38,724 nucleotides of DNA, taken from NCBI RefSeq assembly GCF_009428905.1, contig NZ_WHYR01000033.1, positions 1 through 38,724 of the forward strand, written 5' to 3'. The stretch comes from Desulfofundulus thermobenzoicus (GTDB lineage Bacteria; Bacillota; Desulfotomaculia; Desulfotomaculales; Desulfovirgulaceae). Made by a program: the position numbers and the translations under genes. Numbering within the stretch: position 1 is the first letter of the stretch; every line of letters starts with the position of its first letter. The notes under the pieces are model-generated. The model was not told the DNA's origin, did not search any database, and saw nothing but the letters and a program-made list of their open reading frames with translations. Below, one piece after another: positions 24,002-32,503 of this stretch.

Positions 24002-24364
24002 TTATTTTTCACCAGAAGCATCATTCTTATGGCCATCCAGGAGATCCGCCAGCTTTTGCCTCTGCAGCTTGCCGCTTATGGTACGGGGAATGGCCGGAAC
24101 CAGCACATAGCGAACCGGCCGTTCATCCGGAGCGATTTCCGGGCAGTTGGCCAGGTGGGCGGCCAGAACTTCCGGTGTCAGTCCTTCGCTGGAAGAAACC
24201 ACGAAGGCCGTCGGCAATGGCGGTTCTTCCCCATTGACCACGGGGTCGACGGCCGCATCCAGCACTTCCGGATGACGGAGCAATGCTTCTTCAATGCGGC
24301 GGAAGAGAGTTATATCCGGCCCGTTTTCCCGGGAGTGGGAACCGTTTTTAACCAGCTTGAGCAT
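24002..24364 (-). CDS. stand-alone AMP-binding enzyme C-terminal domain
   Basis: The 120-aa protein is only the small C-terminal domain of an ANL-superfamily (acyl-CoA synthetase/NRPS adenylation) enzyme. It carries RIEEALLRHPEVLDAAV, FVVSSSEGLTPEVLAAHL, and the A10 motif IPRTISGKLQRQKL, with the Lys that contacts the adenylate. The 400-residue N-terminal domain is absent both upstream and downstream. AAAGGAGG at 7 bp before ATG 24364 argues that it is a real gene rather than a broken one. It could complement a partner in trans or be a degraded relic. Confidence 0.85.
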   Translation of the reverse strand: MLKLVKNGSHSRENGPDITLFRRIEEALLRHPEVLDAAVDPVVNGEEPPLPTAFVVSSSEGLTPEVLAAHLANCPEIAPDERPVRYVLVPAIPRTISGKLQRQKLADLLDGHKNDASGEK

Positions 24365-24510
24365 GTAACTGCCTCCTTTGAATAAAATGGCTTTTCAGGT
24401 ATTGCTGTTTCTTTGTTTTGCCATAATACCTTTTACTGGTTTTTTTCGTCAGTGGCCGGCGAAATCCTGCTTCCCCGGTCAAATGATTCCGTGCTGAAAC
24501 GGTCATTTTG

Positions 24511-24519
24511 TGGTATGAT
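24511..24519 (+). promoter_or_regulatory. extended -10 element before lspA
   Basis: TG-G-TATGAT lies 57 bp upstream of the lspA start. The sequence 17 bp upstream of TATGAT (GTGCTG) is a weak -35, which an extended -10 can tolerate. Confidence 0.45.
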
Positions 24520-24575
24520 ATGTGGGAATTGCCTTATCCGTGCTGTTCAGCGATCATTTTCAGGGGGGATAGCCT

Positions 24576-25043
24576 TTGTTTTTCTGGGTAACAGCCCTGG
24601 CCGCCCTGGTGGTGGATCAGGTTTCCAAGGAATTGATCCAGCGCTGGATGTGGGAAGGGGAGTCCATAGCCGTGATACCCCATGTCTTTCACATTACCTA
24701 TATCCGCAACCCCGGGGCGGCCTTTGGTTTGTTCCCGCACCGCACCGGCTTTTTCGTCGCCGTAACCCTGCTGGTGGCGGCCGCCGTGGTGGTGGCCCAT
24801 TTACGCCTGTCCCCGGCGCGCCACCTGATGCGCATCTCCCTGGGACTGGTGCTGGGCGGGGCTGTGGGCAATCTCATTGACCGCCTGCGCTTTGGCCTGG
24901 TGGTGGACTTTCTTGACTTCCGCATCTGGCCGGTGTTCAACCTGGCCGACACGGCCATTGTCATTGGTGCCTTTTTGCTGGTGCTGGCGGTGTGGCGGGA
25001 CGACCGGGAAACCGGGCAGGTGAAACCCGGTGCCGGACGTTAA
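24576..25043 (+). CDS. lspA: lipoprotein signal peptidase LspA
   Basis: The 155-aa membrane peptidase removes signal peptides from diacylated prolipoproteins. It has four hydrophobic helices, the conserved DQVSKELI (14-21), NPGAAFG, and the catalytic aspartate pair in GGAVGNLIDR and FNLADTAI. TTG at 24576 follows CAGGGGGG. rluD begins inside its last 14 bp, which is the standard Firmicute lspA-rluD arrangement. Confidence 0.95.
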   Translation: MFFWVTALAALVVDQVSKELIQRWMWEGESIAVIPHVFHITYIRNPGAAFGLFPHRTGFFVAVTLLVAAAVVVAHLRLSPARHLMRISLGLVLGGAVGNLIDRLRFGLVVDFLDFRIWPVFNLADTAIVIGAFLLVLAVWRDDRETGQVKPGAGR

Positions 25044-25950
25044 TTATTACCGGGTGGAAAATGAAAACGCCGGCCGGCGGCTGGATGTGTTCCTGGCCGG
25101 GGAGAGCCCGGATCTTTCCCGCTCCCATATCCAGAAGCTCATTGAGGAAGGCCTGGTCACGGTGAACGGCGGCCCGGCACGGGCCGGCTACCGGGTGAAG
25201 GCTGGCGACGAGGTGCTGGTGGAAATACCGCCGCCCCGGGAACTGGCAGTGCTGCCCGAGGACATCCCCCTGGATATCTTTTACGAAGACGGGGATGTGA
25301 TCGTGATCAATAAACCCCGGGGCATGGTAGCGCACCCGGCGGAGGGCAACTACAGCGGCACGCTGGTAAACGCCCTGTTATACCACTGCCGGGACCTGTC
25401 CGGGGTCAACGGGGTTTTGCGGCCGGGCATAGTGCACCGGCTGGATAAGGATACTTCCGGATTGATCATGGTGGCCAAAAACGACCGCGCCCACCTGGAT
25501 CTGGCCAGGCAGTTGCAGGACCGCCGGGTGACCCGCCGCTATATCGCCCTGGCCCACGGCGGCTTTAAAGAGGACCGGGGCACGGTGGACGCCCCCATCG
25601 GCCGCCACCCCCGGGACCGGCAGCGCATGGCCGTGGTGGCGGGAGGACGGCGAGCGGTGACCCATTACACGGTACGGGAACGTTTTGGCCAGTACACCCT
25701 GCTGGAGCTGAAACTGGAAACCGGGCGTACCCACCAGATCCGGGTGCACATGGCCCATCTGGGACACCCCCTGGTGGGCGACCTGAAATACGGCCCGGCC
25801 CGGCCCCATTTCGGCCTGCAGGGCCAGTTCCTGCACGCGGCGGTGCTGGGGTTTGTCCACCCCGGCACCGGGGAATACCTGGAGTTCATCGCGCCATTGC
25901 CGGAGGAACTGCAGCGGGTGCTGGACAAGTTACGGGTTGACCAGAAGTAG
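25030..25950 (+). CDS. rluD: 23S rRNA pseudouridine synthase RluD family
   Basis: The 306-aa protein has an N-terminal S4 RNA-binding domain (RRLDVFLAGE, SRSHIQKLIEEGLVTVNG) and the RluA-type catalytic domain with HRLDKDTSGLIMVAKN, the Asp being the nucleophile, and GRTHQIRVHMAHLGHPL. It converts uridines to pseudouridine in 23S rRNA. GTG at 25030 lies within lspA and follows AGGTGA. The exact uridine targets cannot be read from sequence. Confidence 0.93.
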   Translation: MPDVNYYRVENENAGRRLDVFLAGESPDLSRSHIQKLIEEGLVTVNGGPARAGYRVKAGDEVLVEIPPPRELAVLPEDIPLDIFYEDGDVIVINKPRGMVAHPAEGNYSGTLVNALLYHCRDLSGVNGVLRPGIVHRLDKDTSGLIMVAKNDRAHLDLARQLQDRRVTRRYIALAHGGFKEDRGTVDAPIGRHPRDRQRMAVVAGGRRAVTHYTVRERFGQYTLLELKLETGRTHQIRVHMAHLGHPLVGDLKYGPARPHFGLQGQFLHAAVLGFVHPGTGEYLEFIAPLPEELQRVLDKLRVDQK

Positions 25951-26093
25951 ATATTTTCGGGCTTCCTGCCCCAAAAGTCCATATTTTTTTATTATACCAG
26001 AATGGCGCTTTCCCTCCCAAAAGCTTATGTAGAATGTGGTCGGTGGCCTGTCGTGCCGCATCCTGTATTCCGGGCTATCGGGTTGGGTGCCGC

Positions 26094-26549
26094 CTATTGT
26101 TTTAACCAGAAGGCCAATTCCATGAACAGGGCGGTGATCCCGGCCGCCATCAGGGGCCCCACGGGCACGCCGCCCATGAACACTATGCCGAAAATGGACC
26201 CGATGACCAGGCCGAAAATAATCTCCGGCTGCAGCTGCAATAGCCGCAGGCCCTCGCCATTCAGGTGGGTGGCCAGCGCCCCGCCGAAAAGGGCCAGAAG
26301 CCCCGGCAGGGAGGTCAGGTTATACAGCATCTCCCGCTCATTGATCTTGCCGGTGGCCACGGGCACCAGGATGGACAGCAGCAAAAACAACAGGCCCACC
26401 TCCAGGCCGCGCCTTTCCAGCAGGGGGAAGAGAAAATTCAGGTTGGCCAGTTTGATGATCAAAAGCACGCAGGCGGCCATGGCAATGAGATTGGAACGGG
26501 CCACCAGGCCGATCAACAACAGCGCCACCAGCAGAGTGGTTCCATGCAT
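26094..26549 (-). CDS. DUF441 (UPF0756) membrane protein
   Basis: The 151-aa protein has four hydrophobic helices and the DUF441 pattern (LLIIKLANLN, ILVPVATGKI, PEIIFGLVIGSIFGI). The family is of unknown function and sits in the cytoplasmic membrane. The ATG at 26555 lies directly on the GAGGGA ribosome site, so ATG at 26549, 6 bp further on, was chosen. It is convergent with rluD with 143 bp between. Confidence 0.9.
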   Translation of the reverse strand: MHGTTLLVALLLIGLVARSNLIAMAACVLLIIKLANLNFLFPLLERRGLEVGLLFLLLSILVPVATGKINEREMLYNLTSLPGLLALFGGALATHLNGEGLRLLQLQPEIIFGLVIGSIFGIVFMGGVPVGPLMAAGITALFMELAFWLKQ

Positions 26550-26693
26550 GGCCATTCCCTCGCTCTAGATTAACTCTGGTTAACAATATGCCTGTTCACT
26601 GGTTCATATTACCAGGAAAAAAGCCCGTGGCAGGAGCCCGGGTTCGCCCCGTTTTGCGAATTACACCGGCGGGCATTCCCCGGCAAAGGCTGA

Positions 26694-26728
26694 CCGGGGT
26701 AAAAGGAGCAGGCTCCATTTTACCCCGG
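26694..26728. repeat. 16-bp inverted repeat between comA and the DUF441 gene
   Basis: CCGGGGTAAAAGGAGC (26694-26709) pairs with its partner at 26712-26728 with a single bulged A and almost no loop. It is 30 bp downstream of the comA stop. No U tract follows on either strand, so it is at most a weak terminator; it could slow decay of the comA message. Confidence 0.55.
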
Positions 26729-26758
26729 CCGGCGAAGAATTGACGGATCCTCCTATCC

Positions 26759-27568
26759 TTAAACGGTCCCGTCACATAAGGTAGCCTTGAACGTATCCGC
26801 CCGCAGCCCCACCCGCAAGGCTTCCACGGCCAGCACCTCCCGGGGCGGGATGTTGCCCAGGTTCACATTGGGGCCGAAACGCAGGATCAACTCCTGCTGC
26901 TGGTCCTTTAACGGCGCTTCCCAGATCAATACCCGCGGGTCCCCGATGGCGGCCATCAGTTCCTCAAAATCATCCCGGATAAACTGTCCCTTTTCGTCGT
27001 AGATCCCCACGTTCATGCCCGACTCCCGCCCTTCCATGATCACCCGGTAGGCGCCATTTTGCAGATCCCGGTGGATCTGGCGGATTATTTCCTGAATGGG
27101 GCAATGAATATCCTTTTTACCCACTTCCGTCAAAACCTTGAATCCCATCCCGGCGGCGGTGGCTATGGCCCTGTCTCTCACCTCGTCGGACATATTGATT
27201 GTGCCGTCGGAAACCTCAATGGCCGTGAACCCCAGATGCCTGGCCAGATAAAGGAACTCCTCCAGCTTTTCCTGTATAATGGCCACTTCCAGGAAGGTTC
27301 CCCCGGGGTAAACATCCATGGCGAAAGACTTCACCAGCTGAACTTTCTCCTCCAGCACCTCCGGCGCATACAGGGCGGCGGTGCCGAAACCCAGCTTGTA
27401 AAAGTCGATATACTGGCCGCACACATGCAGGATGTCCTTTGTCTCCGCCAGGCCCAGGCCCTTGTCGATGATCATGGTCAGGCCCTGCTGCCTGGGTTTG
27501 GGCATCCGCCGTCCCAGGGGGAACTGGAGGAAGTCCGGCCACGATAGTATGGTTGCCTGTGCGTGCAT
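26759..27568 (-). CDS. comA: phosphosulfolactate synthase (ComA/YitD family)
   Basis: The 269-aa TIM-barrel protein matches the family that adds sulfite to phosphoenolpyruvate to give phosphosulfolactate. Recognisable segments are DKGLGLAETKDIL, DFYKLGFGTAAL, PGGTFLEVA, AIEVSDGTINM, and VNLGNIPPREVLAVEALRVGLR. In archaea this starts coenzyme M synthesis; in Bacillus spores YitD leads to sulfolactate. ATG at 27568 follows AAAGGAG at 8 bp; the 33-codon N-terminal extension up to 27667 has no ribosome site of its own. No other comB/comC gene is visible here. Confidence 0.88.
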   Translation of the reverse strand: MHAQATILSWPDFLQFPLGRRMPKPRQQGLTMIIDKGLGLAETKDILHVCGQYIDFYKLGFGTAALYAPEVLEEKVQLVKSFAMDVYPGGTFLEVAIIQEKLEEFLYLARHLGFTAIEVSDGTINMSDEVRDRAIATAAGMGFKVLTEVGKKDIHCPIQEIIRQIHRDLQNGAYRVIMEGRESGMNVGIYDEKGQFIRDDFEELMAAIGDPRVLIWEAPLKDQQQELILRFGPNVNLGNIPPREVLAVEALRVGLRADTFKATLCDGTV

Positions 27569-27848
27569 AATCACAGCTCCTTTCGCGGATTGCCATCGCC
27601 CGGGGCAAAACCAGGCGACCAGTGCCCGCGCCTTTCTTTTGCGGATTACGCAGCCGCCGGTTGTCAAACCGGGCGAACATGTCCCGCACCTCCTTTAAAA
27701 ACCAGACTCGCCGCGAAAGTCAGCCATGTTCATAGAAATATTAAGGAACGGGGGGAAAGGTTACCCTGGAAAAAAAGGCAAAAAATGCCCATGATCATTA
27801 GGAGTGAATTGAAACCCTCGTGATTAAGAGCAGGGTTATCGCTATGGA

Positions 27849-27877
27849 TTGCCCCTGTTAACAGGATATGGTATAAT
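27849..27877 (+). promoter_or_regulatory. sigma-A promoter of the TumE toxin-antitoxin pair
   Basis: TTGCCC (27849-27854), 17-bp spacer, TATAAT (27872-27877) with TG one base upstream. It is about 117 bp before the antitoxin start. Transcription would begin near 27884, inside the inverted repeat. The rest of the 425-bp gap between comA and the antitoxin holds only a strong ribosome site on the minus strand near 27680 and the element below. Confidence 0.75.
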
Positions 27878-27883
27878 CAAAAA

Positions 27884-27904
27884 GTGTAAAAGCTTTATTT
27901 ACAC
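27884..27904. promoter_or_regulatory. operator-like inverted repeat at the TA promoter start site
   Basis: GTGTAAA and TTTACAC are perfect 7-bp arms separated by 7 bp, starting 6 bp after the -10. A dimer bound here would cover the start site, as expected for autoregulation of a toxin-antitoxin operon. Confidence 0.6.
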
Positions 27905-27993
27905 GGGGAGATACCAGGAGGTGTATGCTCAGGACGGTAACCTTTCTGAGATCGTGAAAAAATTCCCTGTATTATAACGAGGAAGGTGTTAGC

Positions 27994-28266
27994 ATGAAAG
28001 CAACTTTGACTATTGAGGAATTTCCTATTATTAGGGATGCCCTTAAGAGAGAAATGGCTCTCTTAGAGGCAAAGCTCCAGTTAATAAAGGAAGAAGTTAA
28101 TGGGTTTGAAAAAAGGTTTAATATGTCCTCAAGTAAATTTATCCAGGATTTTGAACAGGGTATACTTGGAGATGATCAAGCCTTTTTTGAATGGTGGGGG
28201 TTAGTGCGGGGTGCTATCAAATTGGAAGAGAAGATGTCAAAAATCAAGGCGGTGCTATCTTCTTGA
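27994..28266 (+). CDS. TumA-like antitoxin partner (short helical protein)
   Basis: The 90-aa protein is AT rich and largely helical (PIIRDALKREMALLEAKL, LVRGAIKLEEKMSKI). Its sequence pattern, ending in LGDDQAFFEWWGL, is like partners I recall beside TumE/DUF6516 toxins. ATG at 27994 follows GAGGAAGGTG at good spacing. The stop TGA overlaps the TTG start of the toxin, so translation is coupled. Antitoxin function is inferred from the pairing. Confidence 0.78.
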   Translation: MKATLTIEEFPIIRDALKREMALLEAKLQLIKEEVNGFEKRFNMSSSKFIQDFEQGILGDDQAFFEWWGLVRGAIKLEEKMSKIKAVLSS

Positions 28267-28625
28267 TATTAACATATTTTAGGAGGGTAGAGCGGAGAAT
28301 AGCGAATATAAAAATTATATCTGATAAAAAAATTGACTTCAAGGAGATTGATAGTGATGAAGGACTGATCCGTGGCACAATTGTTTTTATAAATGGTTAT
28401 ATACTTGAATTTATGGAGTATATCGAGCACGGGAAAAGATTAAAATACAGGTTTCATTTAATGGATAAGGAAAGAAAAATGATTTTCAGATTCGATAATG
28501 CACCACATTATCGAAACCTAACGTTTCCCCACCATAAACATACTCCAGACGGAGTTGTGGAATCAAAGGAAATGGGTATCATTGAGGTTTTAAAAGAAAT
28601 TGAGACATTAATTTTAATGGTTTGA
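28263..28625 (+). CDS. TumE-family toxin (DUF6516)
   Basis: The 120-aa protein matches the TumE toxin family from memory: an N-terminal YFRRVERRI, central LIRGTIVFINGYILEFMEYIE, then RFDNAPHY and FPHHKH near residue 80-95. The toxin target is not known to me. TTG at 28263 shares bases with the antitoxin stop and follows AAGGCGGTG. A longer frame starting in the antitoxin has no own ribosome site. The gene has lower GC than its neighbours, suggesting transfer. It ends 28 bp from the convergent MFS gene. Confidence 0.85.
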   Translation: MILTYFRRVERRIANIKIISDKKIDFKEIDSDEGLIRGTIVFINGYILEFMEYIEHGKRLKYRFHLMDKERKMIFRFDNAPHYRNLTFPHHKHTPDGVVESKEMGIIEVLKEIETLILMV

Positions 28626-28653
28626 CTAAAAGCTATCTATCCCCCCGCGACTC

Positions 28654-29961
28654 CTACCGCTTCCGCAGGGCAAGCCCGTACACCGGCCGCGCCTCCCCCG
28701 ACAAAGCCGCCTTTGCCGGGGGAGAAGGAGCCGGCTCCTTTCCCGCCCCGGCCGGCGAAGGGCCGCGCATGTCCCGCACCCGGATGAGCACCGCCGCCAG
28801 CAGGGCGGTCACCCCGGCCAGGCCGGCGGCACCCCAGAACATCACCGGCAACCCATGCCCCATCAACACCCCGAAAAGGGGCGGTCCCAGGGCCACGCCC
28901 ATAAACCGCACCCCGCCGTACAGGGAGGTCACCAGGCCCCGCCTCTCGGCCGCCGTGGCACTGGTGATGATGGTGTTCAGGCAGGGCAGGGTCAGCCCCG
29001 TGCCCACACCGGCCAGGGAAACGGCCGCAAAAAAGAGGTAGGTATTCTGAAAAAACCCCAGGCTGGCCAGGGAACCGGCCATCAGGGCCAGCCCCACCAC
29101 CACCAGCCATTTCATCAGGGCCAGACGCCTTTTAATCACCCGCCCGGTCAGGTAGGAAGTGACGCACATAAACAGCACCGGTATGGCCAGGGCCGCTCCC
29201 TTGCGCACGCCGTTCACCTGGAACACCGTCTCCAGATGCTCCGACAGGAAAAACAGCACGCCAAAGAGGATCAACAGGGCCGCTGCTCCACCCAGGAAAG
29301 AGGTGAGCAGCATGGCCGATTTTTTTTCAAAAACCCTGGTGATGGAATGCAGGTACTGGCGCAGGTGCTGCGCCTCCCGTTTGCTTTCCGGTTCCCTGAC
29401 CAGAAACCACACCCCCAGCACCACCGGCACCACCACCAGGGGGAAAAAAAGAAAGGCGGCGTACCAGGTGATCAACCCCAGCAGGGCGCCCAGCACCGGG
29501 CTGACCACCTTGCCCAGGCCGTTGGCCGCTTCAATGATGCCCAGGGCGGTGCCCCGTTCCCTGCCGGCAAAAATGTCCCCGGTCAGGGCCATGGCAATGG
29601 GCGCCGTGCCGGCCGCCCCGATGCCCTGCAGAATGCGCCCCCCCAGGATGGCCGGGTAGGCCCCGCCCTTAAAGAAAATGGCCGCCAGGCCGGCCACCAC
29701 CCCGCCCAGGCCATAAAGGATTAAGGCCGGGGCGATGACCTTTTTCCGGCCGAAGCGGTCGGAAAGAAATCCGGCCAGGGGAATGACTATGCCGGCGGGG
29801 ATGGAAAAGAGGGTGATCAAAAGGCTCACCCTGAACTGGGTCAGGTTCAGGGCATCCCTGATGGCCGGCAGCACCGGGATGAGCATGGAATTACCCAGAA
29901 CCATAATAAAGGGTACCCCGCTCAAAGCGGCCAGTACCAGAACACGCTGATTTTTACGCAT
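28654..29961 (-). CDS. MFS transporter (drug-efflux type)
   Basis: This 435-aa permease has 12 hydrophobic segments. The MFS motif A appears after helix 2 (GFLSDRFGRKKV), and GGRILQGIGAAGTAPIAMAL with a following NGLGKVVSPVLGALLG (motif C-like) fits drug:H+ antiporters. The substrate cannot be named. ATG at 29961 follows AAGGACGG at 9 bp, and TATAAT at 29993-29988 (minus) could be its -10, though the -35 is poor. A charged, Pro/Ala-rich tail of about 40 residues extends past helix 12. Confidence 0.9.
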   Translation of the reverse strand: MRKNQRVLVLAALSGVPFIMVLGNSMLIPVLPAIRDALNLTQFRVSLLITLFSIPAGIVIPLAGFLSDRFGRKKVIAPALILYGLGGVVAGLAAIFFKGGAYPAILGGRILQGIGAAGTAPIAMALTGDIFAGRERGTALGIIEAANGLGKVVSPVLGALLGLITWYAAFLFFPLVVVPVVLGVWFLVREPESKREAQHLRQYLHSITRVFEKKSAMLLTSFLGGAAALLILFGVLFFLSEHLETVFQVNGVRKGAALAIPVLFMCVTSYLTGRVIKRRLALMKWLVVVGLALMAGSLASLGFFQNTYLFFAAVSLAGVGTGLTLPCLNTIITSATAAERRGLVTSLYGGVRFMGVALGPPLFGVLMGHGLPVMFWGAAGLAGVTALLAAVLIRVRDMRGPSPAGAGKEPAPSPPAKAALSGEARPVYGLALRKR

Positions 29962-30138
29962 GGTGTGAAACCGTCCTTGTTTATATGATTATAGCCGGAG
30001 TAAACTTCTTCATCCGCGAGTTGTGGCAGCAATGATCATGACCGGTAGATTTATTTTCCCTTCCTCCTTCCGGACCTATGCATTTATCCCCCCGGGCAGG
30101 CATATGAAATTTTAGTAAAACCTGCCAGGAGGGGTATT

Positions 30139-30414
30139 ATGTTTTTCTTGCTGGACCGTATCGTTTTGAGCATGGCCCTTTTGCGGATGCTTTCCTCGTC
30201 CATTGAATTTACCGCCGCCCTGCTCATGCTCCACTTCAACCGGGTGGAAACGGCCTTTAAGATAAACTGCCTTTTAGCCATGGTGGGGCCGACCGTGCTC
30301 TTCACCACCACCAGCCTGGGACTGGTGGGCCTGGCCGGGAAGGTCCCTCCTTCCAGCATGGTCATGATCCTGCTGGGGGTGGCTTTGATCTTCATCGGGA
30401 TTAACCGGATGTAG
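30139..30414 (+). CDS. yqhV: YqhV-like membrane protein (DUF2619)
   Basis: The 91-aa protein has three hydrophobic helices and the pattern RMLSSSIEFTAALLMLHFNRVETAFKIN split over the first two, which I recognise as YqhV/DUF2619, found in endospore formers near spoIIIA. The function is unknown. ATG at 30139 follows CAGGAGGGG. It precedes the pyr operon but has its own stop and a separate pyr promoter downstream. Confidence 0.85.
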   Translation: MFFLLDRIVLSMALLRMLSSSIEFTAALLMLHFNRVETAFKINCLLAMVGPTVLFTTTSLGLVGLAGKVPPSSMVMILLGVALIFIGINRM

Positions 30415-30531
30415 GGGGGTGGGACTTTGTTGCTGGCGGTACCTGAACTGGAAAATCATTTCCTGATCTCAAGTGCCGTTTTCCCTGGAAAAGGATTTGT
30501 TCCCCTGCTGGTTGCCAAAAAAAAACAGCCC

Positions 30532-30560
30532 TTGACTTTTAGCCGGAATTCTATTATTAT
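30532..30560 (+). promoter_or_regulatory. sigma-A promoter of the pyr operon
   Basis: TTGACT (30532-30537), 17-bp spacer, TATTAT (30555-30560). Transcription should start near 30567, giving a leader of about 195 nt that holds the first attenuator. The 348-bp gap between yqhV and pyrR is explained by this promoter and leader. Confidence 0.8.
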
Positions 30561-30588
30561 CATACAGAAAAACTGGAGTACCCTTGAA

Positions 30589-30675
30589 GTCGGTCCCGTG
30601 AGGCCGGCAAGGACCAGAGGACATAGGTTTTGCGTGAGAACCATGCCTGCTTGCCGGTGGCCAGCAGGCTTTTTT
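30589..30675 (+). promoter_or_regulatory. PyrR attenuator 1 (before pyrR)
   Basis: The PyrR-binding loop AGTCGGTCCCGTGAGGCCGG (30589-30608) matches the consensus form with conserved GAGG. Downstream, GCCTGCT (30645-30651) and AGCAGGC (30663-30669) with T6 form a terminator. PyrR bound to UMP/UTP stabilises the anti-antiterminator so that the terminator can form when pyrimidines are plentiful. Confidence 0.85.
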
Positions 30676-30756
30676 GCTGAAAGGGTCGGGGATGAGAACA
30701 GAATTGTTCCTCATCACCGGGGGAATTCGGGGTTATAGTAATGATTGGGGAGGTAG

Positions 30757-31323
<567 letters not shown>

Positions 31324-31340
31324 AGGTGCCGTCTTTTAAA

Positions 31341-31425
31341 AACGGTCCGGAGAGGCCGGCAAGGAAGGCACTTTGAACTCCTGCCGGCCTCGCACCGGGT
31401 AAAAACCGGGCGGGGCTTTATTTTT
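31341..31425 (+). promoter_or_regulatory. PyrR attenuator 2 (between pyrR and pyrB)
   Basis: A second PyrR loop (AACGGTCCGGAGAGGCCGGC, 31341-31360) is followed by a terminator: GCCTCGC (31387-31393) pairs with GCGGGGC (31410-31416), with an inner CCGG/CCGG pair, then TTTATTTTT. It gives a second control point for pyrB and later genes. Confidence 0.85.
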
Positions 31426-31496
31426 GCGCGGTGAAATAAGTTAAAAAGTTGATAACCGGGGTATATATTAACTCCTTTTTTCGGGAGGCTGCTTAT

Positions 31497-32429
31497 ATGA
31501 ACTGGACCCGCAAGGACCTTCTCGGTCTGGAAGACCTGTCACCTGAGGAAATAAAGCTGATCCTGGACACGGCCGTGCCCATGAAGGAAATCATCGGGCG
31601 CCCCATTAAAAAGGTGCCCACCTTAAGGGGGCGGACGGTGGTGACCCTTTTTTACGAACCCAGCACCCGCACCCGCACTTCCTTCGAGCTGGCCGCCAAA
31701 TATTTGAGTGCCGACAGCGTGAATATTGCCACTTCCACCAGCAGCGTGGTCAAGGGGGAAAGCCTGAAGGATACGGCCCGGACCATTACCGCCATGGGCG
31801 CCGATGTGGTGATTTTGCGCCATTCCATGGCCGGGGCGCCCCACCTGCTGGCCCGCACCGTCCGGGCGGCGGTGATCAACGCCGGGGACGGCGCCCACGA
31901 GCACCCCACCCAGGCGTTGCTGGACATGTTTACCGTGCGAGAGAAAATGGGTGGACTGGCCGGACTGACTGTGGCCATGGTGGGCGACATACTGCACAGC
32001 CGGGTGGCCCGGTCCAATATCTGGGGCTTTACCAGGATGGGCGCCACGGTGCGGCTCTGCGGCCCGGCCACCATGATCCCCCCGCAGGTGGAAGCCATGG
32101 GCGCGCAGGTGTGTGCCACCATGGAGGAGGCCCTGGCAGGGGCCGATGTGGTGATGATGCTGCGCATTCAGCTGGAAAGGCAGCAGCAGGGCCTGTTCCC
32201 CGGGGTGCGGGAATACGCCCGCCTCTTCGGGTTGAACCGGGAACGGCTGGCCCTGGCCCGGCCCGGCGCCCTGGTGATGCACCCGGGGCCCATGAACCGG
32301 GGGGTGGAGATTGCCCCGGAGGTGGCCGACGGGGTGCAGTCGGTGATCAACGAGCAGGTGACCAGCGGCGTGGCCGTGCGCATGGCCCTGTTATACCTGC
32401 TGGCCGGGGGAGGGAAGGGCCAGGAATAG
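31497..32429 (+). CDS. pyrB: aspartate carbamoyltransferase catalytic subunit
   Basis: The 310-aa enzyme makes carbamoyl-aspartate from carbamoyl phosphate and aspartate. The carbamoyl-phosphate loop [16 protein letters not shown] is complete, with [26 protein letters not shown] and [10 protein letters not shown] as further family motifs. ATG at 31497 follows GGGAGG at 8 bp; the frame's longer extension to 31449 lies within the attenuator leader. No pyrI regulatory subunit is encoded nearby. Confidence 0.96.
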   Translation: MNWTRKDLLGLEDLSPEEIKLILDTAVPMKEIIGRPIKKVPTLRGRTVVTLFYEPSTRTRTSFELAAKYLSADSVNIATSTSSVVKGESLKDTARTITAMGADVVILRHSMAGAPHLLARTVRAAVINAGDGAHEHPTQALLDMFTVREKMGGLAGLTVAMVGDILHSRVARSNIWGFTRMGATVRLCGPATMIPPQVEAMGAQVCATMEEALAGADVVMMLRIQLERQQQGLFPGVREYARLFGLNRERLALARPGALVMHPGPMNRGVEIAPEVADGVQSVINEQVTSGVAVRMALLYLLAGGGKGQE

Positions 32430-32503
32430 GTGGTCGGGCTAACGATTTACAACTGCTGGGGCGGTTGATCCGGTGGTTATCTCCATAGAGGAAGGGGATC
32501 CTG

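Noticed and set aside
24413..24880. 155-codon plus-strand frame before and over lspA
   Set aside because: Overlaps the clear lspA gene in another frame and its content is not protein-like.
26002..26568. 188-codon plus-strand frame opposite the DUF441 gene
   Set aside because: Antisense shadow of a convincing membrane protein gene.
27216..27689. Out-of-frame minus-strand ORF over comA with a strong ribosome site
   Set aside because: Its downstream 350 bp are in another frame inside comA; listed only as an unused initiation site.
30427..30738. 103-codon frame across the pyr leader
   Set aside because: It spans the promoter, PyrR loop and terminator, which explain the region better.
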